64,000 nt of DNA, taken from contig NC_066856.1 of NCBI RefSeq assembly GCF_001640805.2, positions 16,095,087-16,159,086 on the forward strand, written 5' to 3'. This DNA is from Lates calcarifer (lineage: Eukaryota > Chordata > Actinopteri > Centropomidae). Of this stretch, positions 24,201 through 37,660 are shown piece by piece (position 1 is the first letter of the stretch; each line of letters starts with the position of its first letter). The position numbers and the translations under genes were made by a program. The notes beneath the pieces are model-generated. The model made no database searches, had not been told where the DNA came from, and was given only the letters and a program-made list of their open reading frames with translations.

Positions 24201-27200
24201 GTGTAAAAGAAGAGAAATTTAGGATAATAACTGTAAAATAACTCAGAATGGATTTATCATTGATGCAGCAATATCCAAACGAAATTGGAAAGAGTTGTAA
24301 AGAGGGCTGCGTGGAAAGAAACAAATATGAAACGTGATCATCAAGATCAGCAAGCTGATCAGCTTTCAGAGGCTGCCACTCTGCTCGTCTCAGAAAGGTC
24401 AGAAACAACGAGATAATTGTGAGAACAATTCCACTCTCATTGAAAATTCACTCATGTTAGAGGCAAGGTTTTACAAGTCCATACACATTTATCTGGCTTG
24501 ACATAGCATAGACATGCACTCATTTAAACAATGCATTATACTATTTATTCCTCAAATGACAAATTTTAGACTGCATCTAAACCTAGAAAAGCAATATTTA
24601 GTTTACTCGCCCTCTTTCTCTGACTTTTAAAAGCTTGAGCTTTGAAATCTCGCCCTAGAAGAAAATACAACCTTATTACATCATCAAATTTCTTTGCCTT
24701 GAAAAGTTGAAAGAAAATCTTTTTGGAGCAAAATCTCATACAAAATACAATAAGAGCCAGTGGACAGACAATCTATACAGAACAATCTACAAAAGAAAGA
24801 AAAAATAATAAATAAATAAATAAATAAAAACACACCAGGTTTCATTCATATCGGGTCCCCAAATTTCCATAAACATGTGACCACTTTGGTACAATGATGA
24901 ATTAAAGTAATTAGAAAATGATGTACCGAAGCCCTCTCCAGTGATGATTGGCAAAAACATGTCAGGGCAACATCAGCATTAATGAGCCATAATCGACATA
25001 GGCCTAATTAGCAGCACTTTGTACTTTTACGTAGGTTTATCATCATTAGCCAAGCCTGGTGTGATATAGCTCTGAATATGTGGGTGGCATAAATGTTTGT
25101 TTATCATGTAGACATGGAAAATAGTTACATGCTACAACAGCCTCAGTGGAGGGAGGTGTTTCTTTAGGCATTCGTGTGCCACCAGGAGGGGCTTCAGGGC
25201 TAATTAGATCTCAAAAGACTCTGGAAACTGTGGAAGGAAACATGCATATTTAAACAAACAGCAAGATTTACTGTAGGTGTTTGGGGGGGTTTCAAGTGAA
25301 TTATACATTCAAATCAGGATGACTAATAAATCATCTATCAATGGGACTATTACATCCTATCAGCAAAGGTTTAACACCACTTCTATGCATTTTTTAGCAT
25401 CACCATCATGTTTAGATATAATCCAAGAAGGAAAAGTTCTCCAGTTTGAAACCATTGTTTGAAACCATGAAGACTGCTTTCTGGTATTCCTCTCTCTGCC
25501 GATCTTAGAGTGTTTGTCTGACATAATTAATGAAAATATTCATCGATCATGTTGTCTGCCATTCACTAATTTACATATTTTTACATGAAGCAACTGAGCA
25601 CACAGTCGACTCCCCTGCTTAATAATTCACTGGCTGTTTTCCCTTTCTATTGTCATTTCAAGGTGTGAGCATGCCGGGTTTATTTTTCTAATAAAACCGA
25701 ATGGCACAATGAGAGGATGGAATTATCCTGGTTGTATTTAATTGAGTTTGACCAGGTCCCTGCTCAGTGTCGGTCTAATCTCCCCACAGCACTGTAGTCT
25801 CTCTCCCAGGGAGACAGGGGAGGCCGATAAACTTTGAAGCTTGCGCTGAGAACCTGCTCGCTGCACCCTCTGCATTATTCATGATGCAGGGACTAGAGCA
25901 TCTTCAAATGGCCTGTCATTTCCTTTTACCCTCCATCACAATGGCCATATGCTGCAACACACTAGAGGAAGGGATGGGGAAAAGCAATCTGCAGCTAAGC
26001 CAAGCCAAACAGGAACACATACATACTAACAGATACATTCACAGGTAAACCCACACAAGGGGATATGTACAAGTGGGAAACCTTGGGAATTCAAAAATCT
26101 GTTGTGGCATATTTCAATCTTGTGCCATTCAAAACTAACCTCCTCCCACTGCTTCCACCCCACGCAGCTACTGCTGCTAAAGTAAACACGATGAGATCCC
26201 CGCATCCCTGCCAAACTGGAATCTGCGTCAGTGGCGGAAAAGTTATGAAAGGACAAACAAAGGTAACAATCAAAAGTTTGCAGCAATATTTTCTAAGATC
26301 TCTCTAGTTTTGTGACATTTTTGGAAAGGTACTGGCATAATTGTTCTCATAGGAAACGAAAGATGTAAATCTCTCCCAGTGAAGTGCACTTAATTATTAT
26401 TTTTTTGTTTGTTTCCACAGCTAAACAAAGTGTGGGGGCGTAATCATTGTTCAAGTATAAGCTGCATGGTCTTCAGTTTCTCAATTCTCCTCTCAGATCC
26501 ATGACATTTTGTCAGCCACCCCTGAGTCCTTTCAGCCACTGTTCCACATGTTATTTGTATTTACAGAGTTTGTTTGCGTGACAAAACCGCACAAGGCACG
26601 TCCCTCTGAGGTAATTGGGATTGCCGTCATTTGGCCTCCCTAATGTCTGCCATTCAGCATTAACATATCATTAGTTCTTTCTGGGACCGTTCACTCAGAA
26701 AATTAGAGGCCTCCGTAGACCCCCGGCTCCATCAGTATGGCAAAACCGGTTGACACCTTCTCTTTGTAGTTCTCAGGAGGGAGAAGCAGAATGAAGATAG
26801 GCGTGGGAGTGAGTATGGATTTTTCTTGATTATATTAATTAGTAAAACTTTGTATTTGTGTCTACAGTTGATGGAATATAATACACAAAGAGTATAATTG
26901 CCATTTCTCTCCCTGACCTTCACCTTGAAGTAGAGAGATGCTTGCTGACAGATTGTGGAACGTGATAAAATTGCATATATGGTTCCCGAGGGCTGACGTG
27001 GATTCTCCTAAAATAACATCAGCCTTAAAGTGATTCATTAAATGCTATTGTAAAAAGCCTCGTCCTTGCTGAATGGTGGAGATGAACTGCACTGCCTTGA
27101 TACCTAATGACAAAACATCTGGTAGATTGTTCCTACGCTGTGATGGAATCGCTGCAGCTTCAGCATTTAGTCTTGGTAAATACCTTGTTTTGACACCTAT

Positions 27201-29304
27201 AATGGCATGAAGTCTAACTTGTTTTTGTTGTTGTTGCGCTCACTAAATAGGTGGCTGATTATAAAATGAAGCTGTTCTTCTTCAGGGTAATTAGAGGTTA
27301 AATTAAATTGAAATAGGAATAAAAATGTGCATTGACACAAATGACTGTCTGACAGAAGAACAGTAGTTCAATGTTAATGTAAAAAAACAAAAAAAAACAA
27401 AACAATCCAAGGTCAGTGTGGTTTAATCAATGCCCATTTCACCCTATTTTCTATTTTCTCCTATCTCCTGTTAATAAAATTATTTTGAGGAGTGTTAGAA
27501 ACAGAATAAAGTTACTAGTGGTAGTGAACTAATAGAAAATAAAAATAAATACATTAAAAAAAACACTTCCTCGGAAGTCCTTGGGTTTTCTTTTTATGAC
27601 AAATGTTATTTTTTTCTATTGATATTGAACTTTGAAAATATAACAAGTACTGCAAGCACAGCCTGGAACACAAAGGATAATCATAATTATATGAAGTACA
27701 ATACATATTAAATATTCATATATCATATTAAATAATCTAATGTATTAAATATTTAAACATGAGAACATAACAAATAAATCCTTGAATCTTGAATGTTAAT
27801 TAAGAGAAACATTAAATAATACTGTCTTCCTTTGATAGTATCTCCCTGATTTAAATGTAACTTACACTGAGTTATATACTTTCCCATTTTCCACTTATAT
27901 GGAACAGATTTGAACCTGGTATTAACAGTTAAAACCTCAGACTGTAAACAAATGTTTCCTGTTTCCTCCCCGCCTTCATTATTCTGTCTTCAATCACTCG
28001 TCCTCTACTTTCTGATGAATTGTAGGAGTGGGGAGTAACAATGAATAAAGATTAGATGTTTGGTGATTAGCATAAAATTTATCTTTCATTATCATTATTT
28101 CTTTTTTCTAAAGGGGTGAAATAAGGTTTAGCTCAAAACTTATGTTGTTTCTTAGCTGTAAAATTCTTTACTTGTTTTTTGAAAAGTGGGTTTATACTTA
28201 TTTGGCACATGGTAGTGAGAGTAACAGTAGCAGTAGTAATGATTGTGGTTGTAAGAGGAGGATTACAAGAAGTAGCAGTGGTAACAGCAGCATTATTGTC
28301 ATGAACTATCAAAATGATTAAATAATATTACATGTGTTTTCTTGAGCTGTTAGCGAGGGACCTGGTCAAACACAATTATCCCTGTAATACCTCCATATGG
28401 AATGGCAAATCTATGTGTTCAGAGAAGGTGAAATGTCTTCAAGACCCTCAAGGAAATCCAACTGTCTTTGTACAGGACTTAGAAATACCATTACCTGGAT
28501 GATCTTCATAGATACTATTTTTACTGCATGGTATTACTGATATTATCATACAGCAGATACCTAACACAGTCAGAAGAAAAGTCAGAGCTGCTCAGATCAG
28601 CTTGTCTCAATCAAATAAGGAAAATATCCTCAAGGTTGCCTCATGGCTGGCAGCTAAATGAAGCTATCTGGCCGTGGGACAAGTTCGGGCTCCTGATGGG
28701 CAGATCAACACATGTGAGACAGTGAGTAAATATTTCCCATGGACAGCCATTAGAAAGTCACTGTACAGTGGTAAAGGCTGTCTAATCCCTGCTGGTATGT
28801 GTTTCAAATTCAGCAGACAGAAGGAAGCTGATCCAATTCCCTGCATCCTGCAGGACACAGATCTGCATTTCCTCTGCACTTTGATGAAACAGCAGCCAAG
28901 CTGTCCGCCTCCATTAACAGCCCCTCTGATTTTACACAGTGCTCTGACAACTCTGTGTGTGTGTGTGTGCCCTTGTATGTGTGTCTGTGGGTGCATATAA
29001 TAAATATGTTTGAGTGCATATGCCTGTGATGTATGTCTTGGGATATGTATGTTTATACTGCTTTATAGCAAGGAGCTGGAGGTAAAGTTTCATGACCTGT
29101 GTGTGTTTATTTTTAGAGAATATGGACAGCCTTAAATCTGTTTATGGTAATAGCAGAGACAAAAAAATGATACATAAGCCCCATTTAAAACTGTAGTAAC
29201 CTCAACATGTAAATTTAGAATATACTACAGTTTTGGAACCTGTCTCAGCTCTAAAATCAGTCTGTTTTTGCTTGTCTTTCACATCTTTTACTGTATTTCT
29301 AGGT
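21241..29304. other. Intergenic DNA, no gene recognised
   Basis: AT-rich with only short unrelated frames. The longest frame (23959-24408, -) has no recognisable domain. Stretches such as 25620-25800 and 26480-26720, with TAATTA/ATTAG words and little repeat character, could be conserved non-coding DNA, but this cannot be tested here. Confidence 0.6.
24803..24829. repeat. (AAAT)n simple repeat
   Basis: Five to six AAAT units after an A-rich stretch. Confidence 0.9.
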
Positions 29305-29870
29305 TTATAGACCTCGTTTACATCTGGTATTAAAATGAAATCTGTATCACACGTTAGTGCAAGGTGTGAATGTGTTGCAATCAGAATGTGAAAAGATCCA
29401 CCTGACCATTTCTGAAGGTAGTCTTTCTGATGTTCTGACCCGTGACCCAACCATTGACTCTGAGTAGCACTGGGCACTCCCTGCATCAGAAGTTAAATCG
29501 ATGGAAATTTAGAGAAAGAGGGCTCTAATAGTTACAGTGACTGGTATAAATGAAAGATTCTCGTCCTTGGAGCCATCAGGAAACAAGATACTTATTGGTG
29601 TTGTGGGGTGAGAACACTGTCTAAGCAAAACTGGACAGAGATAGGTAAATGTACAAAGACATTTTTGACACCTACAGCTGTTTTGCTGCTACCTCAAATT
29701 ACTCACATGCAGGTTTTGTTTCAGATCACAGAGATTCGATATCAATGAACATAATAAGAATGCATTAAAACCAGGTATAAATGAAAAGGCAAGATAAGAT
29801 CGTTCATTACCTGGGTAACGATCTGATAATGTAGATTGCATTTTAATACCAGGTGTAGCTGGGGCTATAG
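29305..29870. mobile_element. MITE-like element with inverted ends (acatctggtattaaaatg)
   Basis: Left: ttatagacctcgtttacatctggtattaaaatg region. Right: cattttaataccaggtgtagctggggctata region. The inner 16 bases match in inverted orientation with one mismatch, and the outer bases partly match. The interior is non-coding. Confidence 0.6.
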
Positions 29871-30442
29871 TCACAACATGTGTCACCCTCAAATACCATG
29901 TATTGTTATTTTCAGAGTAGGCTACATGTTAATTACATTTCATTACAATTCTATTACACCTACTATTTATATCGTGCTGTAATTACTCCAGTTTCATCAA
30001 TTTCAATTCCTTCACCTTGTTTGAGAGCCTTTTTTGTTTGTTAATTTTGGAGAAAACCTGTCTTTAAACAACAACAAACTCACAGTGGTACAGCAGTGTT
30101 TCATCCTGAGATTCCTGTTAAAGAGAGAAGCTTAACCACCTGCAGCCTGTGACAGCAGGATACTGGATGTAATAAAACCAAACATGCTGGTATTTTTATT
30201 GTTATACGCTGTCACCTCCCAATACATGTGTTATTAGACAGGGACAAGGACACTGTAGTGTAAACCAGTCTTGGTGCTTTTGTCTCTGTACTATTTTCTA
30301 GGTCACACCCCTCTAACACTGTGTCAGTACAAACATGGCTGATGGCTTGAATACTCAGACTTCAGGGTCTGCTAAATGCCATGCAGGCTTGTCACAGTTA
30401 TGCATAACAGTGATCCAGACAGCTTGAAGGGCAGGACAAGGG

Positions 30443-30460
30443 AAAAAAAAAAAAAAAAAA
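30443..30460. repeat. Poly(A) run
   Basis: Eighteen consecutive A. It could be the tail of an old retroposon, but no body is recognised upstream. Confidence 0.9.
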
Positions 30461-31276
30461 CATGGCATATTTTTGTTCCACCTCCCTGATGACGTGTATA
30501 CACAGGATGGTTAACTACGATAAATTGGCCCGAAATTGGCCAATGAGTTCAGATGTGCTTGTAATGTGGCTTAAATTGCATGCCCTTTCAGGCAGGGGAG
30601 CAAACCTCCTCAATGTCAGCGCTCTCTCCCACATGTTGAGTGCTTAGTTTGCCATGCAGTACAAGATCTCCAGGCCTGTTTAGTATTCACCCACTTGAGT
30701 TTCCTAAAGGTTACCAAACCTAATTAGACATTTATGCAGGATCTTCAAAGGTCCCTCCGTTATTAATGATGTGCTACTTCTGAGGACTGCATCGATGGCT
30801 TTTTTTCTGACTCGGAGAGCACACTCCTCACAATATGTGCATACACAATGGAACACACTGGCATCCAAAATGCAAGAAGAGGCTGGTGGCTGGTTGGTAG
30901 TGATGACTAAAATTGCTTGTATAAATTACTACACTAAAACGCACACGCACTGCACGCATTATTTTCCTTTGCTGTGGTTTAACACAGGGTCAAATACACC
31001 GAAGAAAGACTATCCTACATGAGCCAACTGTAACATGAACTGTAACAAAACTAAGGCCCCTTCAAAATAAAAGTTGTGTCCCTCCGTTACTGGCATCTTT
31101 AGCTGTTTAAACACAAAGAGAAAAACTGCTGATAAACTACAATGATTAGGTGAAATTTAGGGTTGCAACAAGCAAGACATTCATCGTTTGGTCCATAAAT
31201 TATCAAAAAAACATCTTTCCATGGTCCAATGTGTGTCCTCAGTCTAAAAACCCAAAGATATCCAGTTGTATATTGT

Positions 31277-31795
31277 TGGTGGAAGATGTATTCAGATCTT
31301 CTACTTAAGTAAAAAATAGTACTATCGCAATCTAAAAATGATTACTTACAGGTTAATGTCATGCATTCAAAAATCCTCTTGAGACAAAGTATTACCAGCA
31401 AAAAGTAGCTGAAAAATATTATATCTCATTAGATGATTAAATTATGTTTCTTTGTGCACAATATAATAACTGATGTGCAGTCATTATCTTATGCAAGAAG
31501 ATTACAAAATGAAAAAGATGTTTCAGCATTTCAGGTTCTAGTCTGTTTTGTCACATATCAAGTTTCAGCTTTATCACTGTCATGTCCAACCTGAGCAGAT
31601 CTAATCAGCCACATGACCCAAAACATCCCTGTGGGCTGTATGAGCTCTAATCTATAATAATGCATCATATTTTATATGTTGATTATAAGTCAAGTAACTA
31701 TGTAACTATAACTGTTAAACAAATGAAGATGATTTTAAAAAATGCAATATTTGTTGGAAATACTTAAGTAAAGTACAAAACAAAAAGACTGAGAG
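31277..31795. repeat. Common fish repeat (ggtggaagatgtattcagat ... acttaagtaaagtac)
   Basis: Starts ttggtggaagatgtattcagatc and ends near acttaagtaaagtac, with gcattcaaaaatc and agtattaccagcaaaaagtag in between. This is a diverged full-length copy of a very abundant teleost element. Other pieces are at 5405-5560 and 36025-36090. Confidence 0.6.
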
Positions 31796-33251
31796 GCTGG
31801 AACTAGGTACTATTTGTCATTTTTGTCTATAACAATAACAATTAATCACTTATCATAATAGTTGCAGAGAAGCGCAGTGCAAAACCAAGACCCTGGTCCA
31901 TCATTTTCTCATGACCAGAATATGGAAGTACATCAGAAAAATGAAAAATGTGTAAAGACTGGGGAGGACATTTATTTATTTTTTTCTGAAGCCAAGTGGC
32001 ACCTCCAGCCTCTTTTTGCTCTTTAACACGATTAACCAAATCTGATTGGCAAATTATTTTGCAATTTTGCAGCCATGTTTACATCCAGTCTCAGCCATGC
32101 CCTAGGTAAATGTAGTTGACAAGACACCACAAATAAAATTTAATTCCCATTTATTATTTAAGTTTGGAATTTAATCAATTATGAATGACAGCTAATTAGT
32201 GGTGTGCTGGGGCCATCTCTCTCTAGTGTCAAAGTCTACTAAATGTACTGTATGTCATGGAGTGTGGACATTGACAAAAAACCTCTCACTACTCTCCAGA
32301 TCTGGGTGTCTTTTTGCTGAGGAGACTTCACTAATCATCTGTGAAAGTGCGTGCTGTGTGAGTGCGTGCAACACGCGTGCTCGTGGGTGTATGAGTGTGA
32401 ATGTGGGGCGTGCATGTGTTTGATAATAATAAGGCAAGTGAAAATGAAGAGGAGCTAAACTGTGTAAGTCATTTCTCATTTCCTTGCTTCAGTGCCTGTC
32501 AGAAGAAAGCCCTGCATTTTGAATGATGGCTCAGACAACAAAAAGTGAACAACAAACCCTGTGGCTCTGAGGAGAGAAATGGAGGAAAAGAAGGAAAGAA
32601 GGAAAAAAGTAAGAAAGAAAAGAGGGAAAGAGAGTAAGTAAGAAAAAAAGCGTGCAAACATGCTTAGAAAAATGACAAATAGACTTTTTAAAAAATGACC
32701 AAACCAACAAACAAACAAAGCAAAATCCCAATATCAATGCCTTGATAATACCACTGAACATGCCCTGAAAGTGAAACATAATAGAGAAAAAAATTACCTA
32801 TACAGTTGGCACTCGTACAGTTTTGGAAGGACCTTTCAAGGGGCTGATTTAATGTGAGAGCATCAATCCTTTAGCAGCACAGGGCCTTGACAGCAAGTGA
32901 AAGTAATCTCTTCTTTATTAATGGGACTTTTCACTTTGGACCCGAGGCCTTTGGTATTCCATAATAGTAGTTCCATGCTACAGACCTAAGGAAAGAACAA
33001 TATGAAATCAGATCAAGTGGATGTGTTATGAATGATAAGTGGAAAGTATTTCTTTCTAAATTCAGCAGTGCCCTTTGAGAAGAAGGAAAAAAAAGATGAG
33101 ATGTAAGCAGCTAAACTATGAAAATAGCTTATGGTACACTGTGTATTTTGATTGAACAAAGAAGTCTCATGGCATATGTGGAGAGGGAAAACCTTTGTTG
33201 TGGCTCATCACATTATTTAGTTGTTTTAGTTCAGGAGCAGTTAAGGAGTAG

Positions 33252-33254
<3 letters not shown>

Positions 33255-33322
<68 letters not shown>
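33255..33322. repeat. Compound (AT)n(GT)n microsatellite
   Basis: (AT)19 at 33255-33292 passes directly into (GT)15 to 33322. Confidence 0.98.
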
Positions 33323-33325
<3 letters not shown>

Positions 33326-33899
33326 AATGTAATTCTAACTTTAACTCTATATGACATGAAGTCATCATGTAAACTCATAGTTCAGTAATGGATCCAGCCT
33401 GTTAGGGACTCAGTCAAAACTCTTTGACCCCTGACTTTGTACTTCTTTCTCATAGTGGTTGAGCTACTTGAGTCCATAAGATGTAAAGCAACATTTGTTG
33501 GGAAATGTTTTCATCCTAATACACTTGTGTTGGAACTATAGATTGACCTTCCTCTACACAGGAACACTGGTAAAGAAATTCAATATCAATGTCAAAATAT
33601 TACGCAAGTTACATGCCAACTTGTTAACTCTTATGTAACTACTAAAGGGCCTGAGATCCTAGCTTTAAATCTTAAAGCTGCGCTAACTGGATCAGACCTG
33701 AAATGTTAAAAGTGTTTCTTGCAGTGACAAAACCACCAGACCAGAAAATTATTAGCAAATTCTGCAGCATCTTTAAACTTGTTTTAGTTTTCTGATGCAC
33801 AAGTTTACAGTTTTGGTTCACTCTCTGTGGGATAGATGCTAAATGCAGAGAGTACCTGCACACAGCTTTTAGCTTATTAGTGATGTTTTGACCAACTAC

Positions 33900-34190
33900 A
33901 ATTTAGCTGTGATTTCAGTGAACCACTATGCTATGTATTATTACTCTCAGAGCGTTGTTTTTTGGCCTCAATAGGCAGCTGTTTTCAGCTAAAGAGGCTC
34001 TATGAACCCACTGTACACTAAGTGACCAGCACCAAAGGGCAGACAGACACAGTTAGCAACTAACTTGTGAACATAATGGAGCATTTAGCAGCTTAAGTCA
34101 AAATAAAACAGAGCAGAGCGAAAAGGAGAAAAAAATGCTCTACTTAGATTCATCAGGTGTCCACTTCAGACCAGTGAGAACAGCACAGAA
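33900..34190. repeat. Fish repeat fragment (cagttagcaacta ... agcatttagcagct)
   Basis: gacacagttagcaactaactt, tgaacataatggagcatttagcagctt and attcatcaggtgtccacttcagacc are in the order of a common teleost element. A second piece with agagtgaatattgga is at 40100-40300. Confidence 0.5.
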
Positions 34191-36024
34191 AAAGATAATT
34201 AAAAAATACATAAAATCTGAAAACGTTAAATAACCCAGACTTTTCTAGTGTGCAGGAGCAAGTCAACTCACCCGTGGTGGGCTGCAACATGAACACATGT
34301 ACTTCAACATCATAATCAACATCAATACCAGCTTTGCAGCCTGCACAGCAAGGAGAGCTAATTTCTCTCTATGTTTAATGTGAGTGCAAGGTTAATAGTG
34401 GCTGCAAAAATGTGCATCCCAACAAATAAAAGACAAACAGGAAATTACAGAAGCACAGTAAGTGGCATGCACACTTTGCCAGTGGTAATGATGGCTGTGA
34501 TGGGGCTTGAAGCTGAGTCTTAAGTCCAAGAATGACCTTCGTACCATTCAAAACACCACTCGATTTCCTCTTGTGTGGCTTGCTGTTGAACTTTCATGAG
34601 GCGGTGTGAATTTCAATCTGATTTGTCAAAGGAAATGGCAGGGCATGTTTTTATGTTCATTTTGTGTTGGAGTCAAAATGATGATTGGCGATTAGCAACA
34701 GGCTCACTAACTCTACAATCACGTGCCAGTCAGCTCTGCTTTCCTCTAATTTCAGGAAGAAGTCAGTGATGTGGCTAGTGCTTAGAGATATCTATTTCCT
34801 AAATTTACATCATCTATATTACAAAGCTGGAAATGCCTAACCTTAAGTGGATGTTGTATTGTGGTGTGTTCAATGTGGGCCAGTAACAGTCACAGTAACA
34901 GTATATCACCAATTCTTATGCAACTACATAGAATACATTCTCAGATTTTTCTAGAAATAGTACACAGCAGATATGCTAGTCAGAAATGGGTTTCTAAGGC
35001 AACATTTAGTTACTATTTAGGTAGTATGCTTGTTAGCAAGATGTGCTAACAAATGCAACTTATGTTGCTTTTCTTAAGAGGGGATTAAAAAAAAAAAAGA
35101 CACCACCCTCCAAACTCTTTTGAAGAGTCTCTCTCTTACTACAGCCCCATCTCACCACTTGGCACATGGAAAAATCTAATTTTTGACAGACCTGCCGTAT
35201 TATGACTGAACACTTGCTGTACATGGAAGAAGACCAGTTTAACAAATGGTCAATTTGCAGTGTAAAACCAAAAACAGAATCCAGCTTGAGCAACCAAAAG
35301 TTTTGAAAATAATCCCCATGGTGTGATATCAAACTGTCGACTGTCCTGTTAACGGAGTGCATATTACACCCCAAAACAGCCACCAATTAGCTCTTGATGA
35401 GCAACAAAACAAGTTTCCAAAGTTTTTGCACTGTGATATTACTTTTTAATTTCATTTCAAAGTGTGACAATCCCCAAGCCTCATAGCAATGAGGGGAAGC
35501 TCATTAATGGACCAGAATAGTGAAGGCTCACATGAAATAACTTGCAGGAAATGTATTCTGTAAATCCTAAAATATTAAAGTTTGCATAATCTTTTAACAC
35601 ATTTGCTGTCAGACTTGACTCTAGCACACATGCTGGGGTGATAACACCCTGATTGTGTGTAAAAACTCACACATGGAAGTAATTTCTACTGGTGTCAGTT
35701 TGCTTGATTATCTTGTAGTGAGTGTGGTTTGATTATTGTGATATTTAGGCTTACTGTCCACATCCTAATATCATGTCCTGTTCCTGCTCAGTCAATTGTA
35801 AACTGACATCACTGGGATCAATAAAGAATTGTAATGTATAGGCCCTGAGCATATATTCACAAATCCACAGACAGTCAGCTAATCTTTATCTTCCCACACA
35901 TTTTACTATACTAGCAGAGATAAGATAAAAGCTAGAATGGCTGTACATAGAGATCCTTGTTACATTACATTATACTTCAAATCCAGTGGCATAAAATTTA
36001 ACTTCTGTTGTATATGTCTTTTTA
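34191..36024. other. Intergenic DNA, nothing recognised
   Basis: AT-rich, only short frames, no clear repeat boundaries. Confidence 0.55.
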
Positions 36025-36520
36025 GAAGAAAATTTAGATATTTAAGTAAGTAAAGTACTTGAGTAAATGTACTTAGTTTCATTATACCACTGGTTCCACT
36101 AAAAGTTCCTGGAACGTTGATTTCCAGGACCTTTCTCAGGGGTAAAAGTTCCTCCAGCACATTGTGATTTGCATTTCCACAGCAGAGCCAAAGCCCTGAG
36201 AAGATTAAGCTGACCTTTCATGTCATTTGTTCAAAAATGGAAAACAAAGCCTGGAATTCGTCGCTGATCCATCGGTGGTAAAAAAAAAAAAAAACTCTTG
36301 GGCTGCGGCACTCTGATAATTCTCTGCCACAAACTAAGAGAAAAAAAAAGTTTGCAGTTGCTAGTTTTATAAATGCCAGGTGTATAACAATACTGTGGAA
36401 AACTCCTGCGCACTCGACCATTCACCCTCCCTAAAGTTCCTGAACCTTCAAAGAGTACCACCCTGAAAGCAGGGACTTTTTTTGGAGATAAAACTATCCC
36501 TGGTTCCACCGGGGACTGAG
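36025..36520. repeat. Repeat cluster: end of (ggtggaagaagtat) family plus a ttcctgg-rich element
   Basis: 36040-36092 carries gtacttgagtaaatgtactta...accactg, the end of the common fish repeat. It is followed by a block bounded by ggttccactaaaagttcctgg (36092) and ctggttccaccgggga (36500), with two A runs inside. This is probably a nested non-autonomous element; class uncertain. Confidence 0.4.
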
Positions 36521-36899
36521 TTCCTGGCAAGTGCATGTACCTATGGTTGTTCAGCTGATTCATTTATTTTTTCACTTCACTCAACCTATGGTCTGTGTAA
36601 TGCTGATTTTAGTTATATTCAGGATGTGACATAGAACATAATTAACTTGATTACTCATATTCCTGCATGGCTCTAACATATCCAGGTTTCTGATTGTCTG
36701 TGCAGGAGCGTCTGTGACTGCTCCACATTCCGCAGGTATTATCAGTATCTGACTTTCACATGTGGATTATGATCCAAGAACTACTTTATCTCTGTATGAG
36801 GAAAACATACAGCTTTGCTTGGAGGGATTACTATCAGGATTACTATAATATTTTAGTGTCCTGTAGTATATAGAGAATGTCAGGATGGCCCAGTTAGGA

Positions 36900-37195
36900 T
36901 TTAGACAGATTTGGCTTTAGGGGTGGCAATGTTAGTCTGTGGGTCCGTCAGTTGGTCCGCCACTTTGCTCCAGACTGAAATATCTTTGCAATTATTGGAT
37001 AAATTCTGTACAAACATTCATGGCCCCCCAGAAAATAAATCCTACCGACTCTGATAACCTTGACTTTTCTAGAGCCACCAGCAGGTTGACAGTTTTGGCT
37101 TTTGCTGAAATATCTTGACAACTACTGAGCTTTCCATTCATGGTTTCCCAGATGATGTATACCGATGACTAGAGTGATCTTCTGATTATGAGGTT
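36900..37195. repeat. Fish repeat (tccagactgaaatatctt ... cattcatgg)
   Basis: gtggcaatgttagtctgtgggtccgtcag, ctccagactgaaatatctttgcaattattgg, tacaaacattcatggcccccc, then a second gaaatatcttgacaactactg...cattcatgg. Recognised as a common teleost interspersed sequence with internal duplication. A related inverted piece is near 53150-53230. Confidence 0.5.
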
Positions 37196-37208
37196 AGAGT
37201 TAATCTGT

Positions 37209-37660
37209 GTCCCAAATCTATACTACATACTAATCATCACAGTATACTGTTTTAGGAGTTAGTATACAAACAATCAACATACTTAACTGCTTTATGCTAA
37301 CAGGAAATAACACAATACATACATCCTTCAGACATCCTTCAAACTGAATGCTAGAATGCCACTGCCAGTAAATCTAAACACAAAATGTGTTTCTTAAGAT
37401 TCATTACTAATTTTTTTGTTTCCCAAAATCCTTCACGAGCTAGTTCACCACCTGCTGCAATTTATTCAAATATTTCTTCCAGCCATGTGAACAGCTCCTC
37501 CATTTCATGTGCATTGTATTGTTGGAGAATAGTATCCATCAACAGCAAAGTGTTCAAAACCTGACTACTTAGTATGTATGCGGTTTGACTATATTTCATT
37601 TTGTCACTTTTTTAGTGTGAACACACTGCTTTAAATCAGTATGTAGTATGGATTTGGGAT
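37209..37660. mobile_element. MITE-like element with about 24-bp inverted ends
   Basis: The left end gtcccaaatctatactacat and the right end atgtagtatggatttgggat are inverted copies with two or three mismatches. About 450 bp of AT-rich, non-coding DNA lies between them. No transposase and no clear target-site duplication. Confidence 0.65.

Larger units (their letters stand above)
29871..33254. other. Intergenic DNA, repeats only
   Basis: Contains the poly(A) run at 30443 and the fish repeat at 31277-31795, plus a purine-rich stretch at 32575-32660. No gene recognised. Confidence 0.6.

Noticed and set aside
23959..24408. 149-codon - strand frame, the longest outside the cadherins
   Set aside because: No recognisable motif, no promoter or splice context, and it overlaps an opposite-strand frame of similar quality. 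It looks like chance.
28664..29000. Overlapping frames of about 110 codons on both strands
   Set aside because: Sense and antisense frames cover the same bases, partly through a TG/AC run. No family resemblance.
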